Assembly (NCBI GenBank): GCA_037693485.1
Contig: CM075354.1
Span: 63,535,501-63,599,500 of the forward strand
DNA length: 64,000 nucleotides
From: Kitagawia praeruptora
Taxonomy: Eukaryota > Streptophyta > Magnoliopsida > Apiales > Apiaceae
Reading direction: 5' to 3'
In this document: piece after piece, positions 56,832 to 64,000 of the stretch
Layout of the letters: each line of letters begins with the position of its first letter
Position numbering within the stretch: position 1 is the stretch's first letter
Made by a program: the position numbers and the translations under genes
The notes under the pieces: model-generated
The model's database searches: none
Seen by the model: the letters and a program-made list of their open reading frames with translations, nothing else
Told to the model about the DNA's origin: nothing

Positions 56832-58300
56832 ATCTGTAACATCTGCAAAAGTAGCAAGGTATGTTGTTCTTAGCTTATAGACTTGATATTCCTGTCAGGA
56901 TCTATATTTGATTGTTAAATGCTTTAGCTATAACACTTTTCCTTGATAAATTTCAGTATGATAGACTTGTTAATAATCATCAGGATTAGATTTGTTATCA
57001 GGATGCTGACGTCATCAGTATTGTGTCAGTATCAGGATTATGAAAATTGTTTCAAATCCTGACGTTTACTTTGTGTAGTAATCTAATTCTGTGATGTGTT
57101 AAGTCTATGCTAGCAAGTTTTGATATTTGCATACTGATAATTTATACATCATTCAAAAATCAAAAGACAAGCAGATAACAAGAAACTGTATTTTCATTAA
57201 TAGAAATCATTACATGGAAATGAAATACAACATCTTTCTGTCTAAATTTCTATTGATAATTCTATACTTGTCTATTGATATGAACTCTGAGGTACAGGAC
57301 AAGGAGCATCTCAAGAAATCCATCAGGGGATGAAAGCATCGTTTGCTCTTGGATTCCTTGTCTGGGCGACTTGAATGAGAGCAGCTAACTTAAATGAATA
57401 GCATCTCCATCAAGATCAACCTCAGACTCTCGGCCAAATTCTTCATCCTCAAGTTTTGAGGAGGTTAGGGGAAGATTGTATCCAACAGATGGATGTTCTA
57501 GGAGAAACCTCTGGATATTTTCGAAAACCAATCCATTCATGATTAGTTCGATGAGAAGAGTCATTTGTTCAAAGAGATGATCAAGAATAGGATGTTCATC
57601 GATCAAGAAAAATCTGGAAAATGGGTTTGAAGGGATTTTTGGTTTGAGAAGCATTGTTGAAAAGAAAAGAAATTTTGGAGAATGGCATAAGGCGTCTGGT
57701 TCTTTTAAAGAAAGACGTGAGAAGCTGAGCAGTCACTTGGAAGTTTTAATGAAGTCAAATGCTAATTATTGCATGTGACTGTATTTCTTGTTTTCAAGAA
57801 ATATTGAAAATATCTAACCAATTGATTTTTGTTCAGATTAATTGTTTATTTCTTTTTCAGATAAAAGAAAAATGCCACGTGGAAAACTCCATATTAAGTC
57901 TCTGATGATATTGGTCAGGATTTCATGTGTGACCATCAGGATTTGAAAATTATATTTTTAAATCACATTGCATTTTGTGATTATTTTGATGAGAGGTCAT
58001 CAGGAAAAGGAAGCTGATCAGTATTGCTTATTTATACCCTGATTTATTTCATGAAAATCAATTTTGGATTTTATTTTCCAAAAATCGTGGGTAACCGCAT
58101 TTTTCAGGGACTGACACCTGTCAATCTACGTGTCAACGTGGGATAGTGGTCTGAAAGATTTGTGAAATATATTTGTTTTGAAACTCTAATCGTGTAATTC
58201 CTTTCTCTAATTTTACATTCTCTAAAGCAAAAATCACTCTTGAGTTTTCAAAATCACTAATCCATTTCAAGAATTTTTCAAGTTTCTTTTCAGATCAAAA
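56832..58300 (+). other. Spacer of element D between pol and the third ORF
   Basis: No sense ORF. It contains the antisense ORF (57385-57654) and AT-rich sequence with ATCAGGAT words. An mRNA for the third ORF would need a promoter here or splicing from the LTR transcript; neither is clear. Confidence 0.6.
57385..57654 (-). CDS. Antisense ORF of element D (89 codons, unknown)
   Basis: Same length and frame as the B copy at 38165-38434, starting MLLKPKIPS. The C-terminal portion from HPSVGYN to the end is identical in protein, with two silent base changes; the N-terminal part has 13 changes. A TATA-like TTTAAAAG is at 57712-57719. The unknown protein is small, Leu-rich in the middle and acidic at the end. 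Confidence 0.55.
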   Translation of the reverse strand: MLLKPKIPSNPFSRFFLIDEHPILDHLFEQMTLLIELIMNGLVFENIQRFLLEHPSVGYNLPLTSSKLEDEEFGRESEVDLDGDAIHLS

Positions 58301-61300
58301 ATGGCAGCTCAGAGAAGATTACCTAAATCAGTAGCCTTCAAGTTTGGTGACTTTGATTTTATGACAAACAATCATGTTGCAGCTATCACCAATAAGGAAG
58401 GAGTGTCATCTGATTTTCATCCAATCATGGACTTTCTGGCGAATGGACCATTAAGTTATGCATTGACAGCATCTCCACAGATTAATCAAGTAGCTGTTTC
58501 ACAAGCTTGGAAGAATGCTGAGGTAATTGATTCTACTCAGAGTCAATCAGGTAAGATTGTTCTACATTTAGGACAAGATTCATTTGACATTACTGAATCT
58601 GTTGTTAATTCAGTACTTTGCTTACCTGTTACTAATAGTTATGTAAGTGTACCATCTGATGATAATATAAGAACTATGTTGTCTGAATTAGGTTATAGTG
58701 GACCTCTAGATAACATGAGCCAGTTGAATAGGTCTTTTCTTAGAAAGGAATGGTCTTTTTACTTTGATCAAATTGCTAAATGTTTTACTGGCAAATGTAG
58801 TTCTTTTCAGCAAATTACTTCTGTTACATCACATATTGCTTATAGTTTGCTTTATGACAGAGTAATTAATATTGGTCATATTATCTTAAGTCAGATGAGT
58901 ATTAAACTTGGGTTAAGAGATCAAAACAGGAAAATGGTTTATTATCATAGATTTATGCAAATGTTTGTTAACCATTTCATTCCTGATGTTGAAGCTAGAT
59001 TTGGTAGGGAACATTGTGTTTCTTCTTATGAACAGCAAAAGAGAATTTTCTCTGATATTACAAAGAAGGACAATGAAAAGAATCTAGATGAAATACCTGC
59101 AATTCATTATCCATATCATGTTCAGGTAATTCTTAAAACTCATCTTCCTACTTTCTACAATTCTTCTTTCTTTTGTGGTGAAATGGCTCAGGAATCTCAA
59201 TTGGAGGAGAACCCACCTGTGTCTACCCAAGTAGCCTAAAACATTATAGTCTCTGAAACAATTCAAGAACCAAATTTTGATCCACAGCCTATTGTTTCAA
59301 AGAAACCAACCTCTGGTGTTTCTCAAAAGACATCAGTTGTAAGGAAGAGAAGATTTGTTGTGTCAAGTAGTAGTAGTAATTCTAGTGAAGATGATGATGA
59401 TTTAACTCTTGCTGAGAGAGCAGAATTGAAGGCTGCAATTCAACTTTCTTTGTTAGCACAAAGAGATGAAAAACCTAGTCACAGCCAGGCTGCAGTCTCT
59501 CAAAAGGCTGTAGTTCTTAAAAAGGGAAAACAGTTACTAGATACTGACTCTCAAAAGACTGTGTCTATTGAACAAAGATCTCATCCCAAGATCACTTCTG
59601 TGTCTACACCTCTTGAGTCTTCTCAGGATAAATCTTTTGCTCACTATATCAGGAGAACAAGGAGAAAGATTCAATTGTCACCTACACACACAGAGTCTAG
59701 TCCAACTAATATCATGCAGGTTTCTACAAATCAAGCTACATCTATGTCAGTATTTGACAAGAGAGATCTGGATATTGATTCTTCATGGGAAACTACATTA
59801 TCATACAGACTGGCTATGGGACTAATTTCTCTCAAAGTGAAGTTGTCAAGGCCTGTTCTAGACTTTCTGGTTGAAAGAGTACCAAAACTTTTATTTCCAG
59901 ATGAATATGGACTTCTACATCAAAGACTTGACTTAATGAAGATGTATTTCTATGTGTCTGTCAGAAGACAATTAGTCAAAAAATTTGGACTCTCAAAGCA
60001 TGTTGCACTTCAATCACTTCATGCATATTTATTTGACAAGAATGTCATTATTGAAGATGCTTCAGCTCAAGGTGAACAACTGGAGAAAGTAGATAGAGGA
60101 ATGCAGTCAACAGAAGATACTATTGCACCAGTGGTGAATAGTAGGAAAGATCAGATCACAGTCACTGTAACACAAGAACCATCTAGTCAGAGGAAGGATG
60201 ACTCAGGAGCTGTGATAGCTGATGTTGAAAGGACTTCTGTGATGACTGAAAATGCAAGTGAGATACCCTATGATATGGGAGGAATGACTTTGGTTGATTT
60301 TTATGAAGATCAAACAAATTTTGTTCAGTCAGAGTCTATCCACCTTGAGGGTGTGTCTCAGCAAACAACACTTAAAGACGGTGATGTACTAACTATGGTG
60401 TCTAATGAAGTATTACTGAAGACATCAGAGTCTAGTAAAGAACCTGAAAGTGGTATACTGGAGCCTGTAGTTTCTGAAAGGAAAGAAGATGATTGTAAGG
60501 GTTCAGAGACTATAGCAGCTCACTCCTTGGAGAAAACCTCAAGCCACATGCCAAATGAGGAACCCTCTCTCCATGTGAGTTCAGGTATAAAAACTTCTTC
60601 TAAACTCTATTTTTCTGTAGGTCATGAGAGCACTTATCTAAATTTGAGTGATACACTTGAAAAGATGGACTTAGATCCACAATTTGAGCGGCTGGCTCCT
60701 GACCAGGCAAAAGGTGAGGTAGAAAGAGTGTTGACTTTAGTAAGTCAAAGTGAGAATGAGGGTATGGATGATCAACTCCATAGTGAGGGAGAGAAAATTA
60801 GGAAACCATCATTTGATTTCTGGGATCAGGTTTTTCCTGAATCTTGGTCTGAAAATTTGGGTATGGATGCTGGTACTTATTCATTCATCAAAATGTATCA
60901 GAAGAATGACCTAGCACATCACAATGCAAAGCCAGAAGTTAAAGCTCAGAAGCAAAAGGAGAGGCTTGCAGGAATCATTAACAGAAGAGGTGCCAGGATA
61001 AAGCAATCTCTTGATACATATGTACCAGATGAAGATCCTAATGATCCTAGTGTTCCTTTGTATGTACTTCCAATATCAGCTAGAATTGAGACATCAACAG
61101 TCTTTGATCACTCTAAGGAGGAGTCAGGATTTGAAGATGTTAGTACACAGAATACTGGTGAACGAGATGATTATCATGTTTCAGTTTCAGAACAGAAAGA
61201 TGAAGATGTTGATACTTCTAATCAGGTTTTATTACTTGAATATCATACAAATCAAACAACTTCTTCTACAAGACTTGAAGATACAGTTTTTTCTGATTCT

Positions 61301-61621
61301 GATACTAGAGATACTAGAAGCACTTCCAACATTGAAGTTCATTCTGATGTTTTGAAAGATATTCAGAATTCTCAAATTGATATTCAAACAAGACTTCAAT
61401 CACTTGAAGATAACCAAGTCACAATTATGGAAAATCAAGCAGTTCTTATGAATCTCATTTGTTCTGTTTCTGAGTCTCTTGGAATTAATGTTGCTGATGT
61501 CAAAAAGGGGGAGATAAAGACAATTCAAAGACAACAACAACAACACCACCAGACTGAGGATGATAAAGCTGGGGGAGATAAAGATCAGACAAAGGGTAGT
61601 AAAAAGAAGAACCAGGAGTGA
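58301..61621 (+). pseudogene. Third (post-pol) ORF of element D, one nonsense codon
   Basis: 1,106 codons broken only by TAA at 59237-59239, where B has CAA. Residues 1-290 form an N-terminal domain (MAAQRRLPKS, LRKEWSFYFDQ, VINIGHIILSQM, DVEARFGREH) related to the A third ORF. A Ser/Asp-rich linker follows near 350-370. A second conserved block near 488-580 has DIDSSWETTLSYRLAMGL and LLHQRLDLMKMYFYVSVRR. The C-terminal part has FDFWDQVFPESWS, a predicted coiled coil near 1013-1065 (LKDIQNSQIDIQTRLQSLED) and a Gln/Lys-rich tail. No signal peptide or membrane helix was seen, so an envelope role is not supported. Function unknown. Confidence 0.78.
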
Positions 61622-61825
61622 CAGTGGTGAATCTCAGCTAGGAAGTGGTAAAGGAAGAGCAGCATTAATAGTTAAAATTCTTTCTTCTAAGTACTAGATA
61701 AACGTCTACATCTGAGAAGGAGGTACTTAAACTTCTTAATTCTACATTCATAAATTCTATTCTGGTTGTATTGTTATATGTTTTGACATCCACAACTTAG
61801 ATTTATGCTTCAGATTTTAAAGCAT
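61622..61825 (+). other. Short 3' non-coding region of D
   Basis: About 200 bp between the third ORF and the polypurine tract, with no feature seen. Confidence 0.5.
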
Positions 61826-61839
61826 AAATAGGGGGAGAT
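61826..61839 (+). other. Polypurine tract of element D
   Basis: AAATAGGGGGAGAT directly before the TGTTAAGAA LTR start. Confidence 0.85.
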
Positions 61840-62582
61840 TGTTAAGAATAATTCATAAGTTGTGATGTTAAGAATAGAATTTACACATTATACTTCTTGT
61901 AATCCTGATCTTATAAAGGATTTAGCACTGTATTTAGGATTTATGTGTAAGACAGTTATCTGTATAGTTTAGTCAGGAATGAACAGTGTATCGGAGACTA
62001 CATGTCAGGAACAGAGAGCAAATCCTGATGATGGTCCAATACTGATGGTTGATCAGATACTGATGCAGTGTACAGATCCTGATATCAGTCGTGTTACTGA
62101 TGATGTCATTATGGATGCTACAGAAACTGGTAAGTGCTATAAAACAGGATCGTTGTTTGAAGAACAAGCAAGAAGATATTATGAAGGAAAGAGTTTTTCT
62201 ATTAAAGGAAACTATCGACTAGAAGGCAGAACATTGTCATGTATAGATTATATCTTTCTATTATTAGTTGATAGGTAGCATTATAAATACTCTCTCAATA
62301 TCATTGTAAAGAGCAGACGAAGTTGTGAGTCGAACTAGTGAATGTGCGTAGCTCTGTATAAGGTTTGTATTCGAGAGTTCGAAACAAACAGAGAGAGAGA
62401 TTTGTATTGTCAGCAGCTGCTAAAGGTATTGTACACCTTTGGTAGAGTTTGTATTTGATCTTATTAATACAAACAGAGTTTGATTCATTCGTTTATTCTT
62501 GTTCATATAATCAAGCAAAAAATCAGACACGATTATATAACTTGTATTCAACCCCCCCTTCTACAAGTTATTCGAGTTAACA
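61840..62582 (+). repeat. 3' LTR of element D
   Basis: 743 bp, six substitutions from the 5' LTR (five transitions, one transversion). TATAAATA at 62282-62289. Confidence 0.95.
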
Positions 62583-64000
62583 CGTCAGTCTTTACTTCTT
62601 TATACGCTAGCCTCTAACTCGGCTCAACTTCCATCTTTCCTACTTCGTAACTTATCAATTTCCACGTCCATTCACCCATTGGCTTTGATACTCGTCATTA
62701 TGTTCGTCTTTCAGATTACCCGCGCACTGTCCTTGGCTAGGTTTCCTATTTGAACCTTTTCAAGGTCAAATACTATTTTAGTACTAATTCAAGCAAAACT
62801 TATCGTTTGCTCTATTCTACCCATGCGTCCTATAACGCTTACATATACAATACATATAGACATATTCATACATATTCATATAATAGTCTTACTATAATCA
62901 ACTAAGTCACATAAACACCTCACATAACCATTTCAAAACAACACAACCACTTAAAATTTAAAACCACGATATATTCTGGAAATAATCCACTGATACATAT
63001 ACTTAAACCCTTAGTAATCATAACACACCTCCAAGCATTGAAATTAAATAAGTTAAATAGGTTTTAAATAGATTTGCAGGGGATTTTTAGAAAATTTCGG
63101 CATGTAGTATTCGTTTATCGGACTATGGGCACAGCCCCTCAAATACAATTCAACCCTGCTTTTGCAAAAATAAAACTGCCTCAACTTGCAGCAACATAAA
63201 AATAAACAAGTAAGAAAAGTACCCGCCCAGACATGCGGCACCTAGCACATAATAATTTACATTAACACTACTACTTACGCTACACCAATGATCGTATTTC
63301 TCACGCATTTTAATGATACACGTGACAATCAATCATTGATATTCGTAAGCCCTAGGGAACAACCCCTAGCACTAACTATTACTTACGATATATCAATGAT
63401 CAAATCACTCAAGTATATTAATTATACTCGTGATAGCTAATCATGGATATTCGTAATCTCGAGGAACTAGTTGAAGAGAATTACACAAGTACTTAAATGT
63501 TTTGACATTTAAGACTCGAGATCTCATTTCAACTCCTCGCAGATAAACACATATAACATTAACCACATAAACACATAAGGAAAAGTATCCGCCCAGACAT
63601 GCGTCACATAAACAATTAAGGAAAGTAAACTAACAATTTATCCTTTGTTATATATATCACATTTAAAAACTATGAAGCCAGTAAATGTATTCTTATTATA
63701 AGAGAACTTTCGAAATAATCTATAAGTTATCAACATCATTTAACTCTGACAACTTCGACATGTACCAATATTTATAATTGGACTTACCACTTAACTCATG
63801 TACATGACCAATAATCATTTAACCACATATGCTTCATTACCAAGTACTTGACTACTACTAAACGACCATCACTTATTCCCATATAGGCCAACACCAAGTA
63901 ATTGACAATTATACATTCAACAAATACAACGACTTGATTTATACCATTTAGCACATAAACATTTATAACTAGTAAAACCATATAACTCCATATACTATCC
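62583..64000. repeat. Possible long LTR or related repeat, right part
   Basis: It continues 49840-51564 beyond element D (CGTCA duplicated). It contains two diverged copies of a unit of about 110-360 bp: CCGCCCAGACATGCG at 63224 and 63588, and CAATGATC...GATATTCGTAA at about 63285 and 63393. No ORF is supported. It runs off the window. Confidence 0.35.

Larger units (their letters stand above)
51565..62582 (+). mobile_element. Element D: SIRE/Maximus-like Ty1/Copia retrotransposon, same family as B
   Basis: 11,018 bp with 743-bp LTRs at 51565-52307 and 61840-62582, flanked by CGTCA (51560-51564 and 62583-62587). Gene order is gag-protease-integrase, RT-RNase H, antisense ORF, third ORF. The LTRs differ at six positions by hand count. 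It is free of nested insertions, but has two nonsense codons and one 67-bp deletion. It lacks the 1,095-bp intron-like segment present in B. Confidence 0.95.

Overview
This window looks like repeat-dense, gene-poor chromatin from a flowering plant nuclear genome, probably a eudicot. It is AT-rich and made almost entirely of LTR retrotransposons with tRNA-iMet-type primer sites, plus pieces of CACTA and hAT DNA transposons. I found no convincing host gene, rRNA, tRNA or CRISPR array. The species cannot be named from the sequence alone.

Positions 1-48468 are one deeply nested stack. The outermost layer is an old SIRE/Maximus-like Ty1/Copia element on the minus strand (here 'A', 472-48468). Its 3' LTR (472-1661) is cut by the end of a CACTA transposon (1-471). 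Its 5' LTR (46392-48468) is split by an 845-bp hAT-like non-autonomous element (47611-48455) with an 8-bp target duplication. Inside A lie two further insertions. 'C' (10028-17485, TSD ATGCT) is a gag-only Ty3/Gypsy element. 'B' (18205-45403, TSD GGTTG) is a second Copia element. Inside B lie a solo LTR (35744-37029) and 'F' (20347-34087, TSD CATTA), a non-autonomous element with an Athila-type primer site and an unrecognised ORF. Inside the 5' LTR of F sits 'E' (20679-28476, TSD CTTAT), a young Copia element. Hand-counted LTR divergence falls with nesting depth: A about 4%, B and F about 1.5%, C 0.5%, E about 0.2%.

Positions 48469-49839 hold no recognisable gene. From 49840 to the window end lies a sequence that looks like a long LTR or related repeat, into which element 'D' (51565-62582, plus strand, TSD CGTCA) inserted. 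D is the same family as B in the opposite orientation, which allows the two copies to be compared.

That comparison gives the main findings. (1) B carries a 1,095-bp in-frame segment, bounded by GT and AG, between Gag and protease. It encodes two extra zinc knuckles and ends in a stop codon 21 nt before the acceptor, and D lacks exactly this segment. The pattern fits an exitron-like intron that switches between a longer Gag and a Gag-Pol fusion, with D copied from spliced RNA. (2) Both copies keep an 89-codon antisense ORF between pol and the third ORF. Its C-terminal half is identical at the protein level, and the B copy has a TATA box in front of it. (3) A, B and D all carry a long post-pol ORF whose N-terminal domain is related between the families. 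Most retrotransposon reading frames here are broken, often by Gln codons turned into stops.
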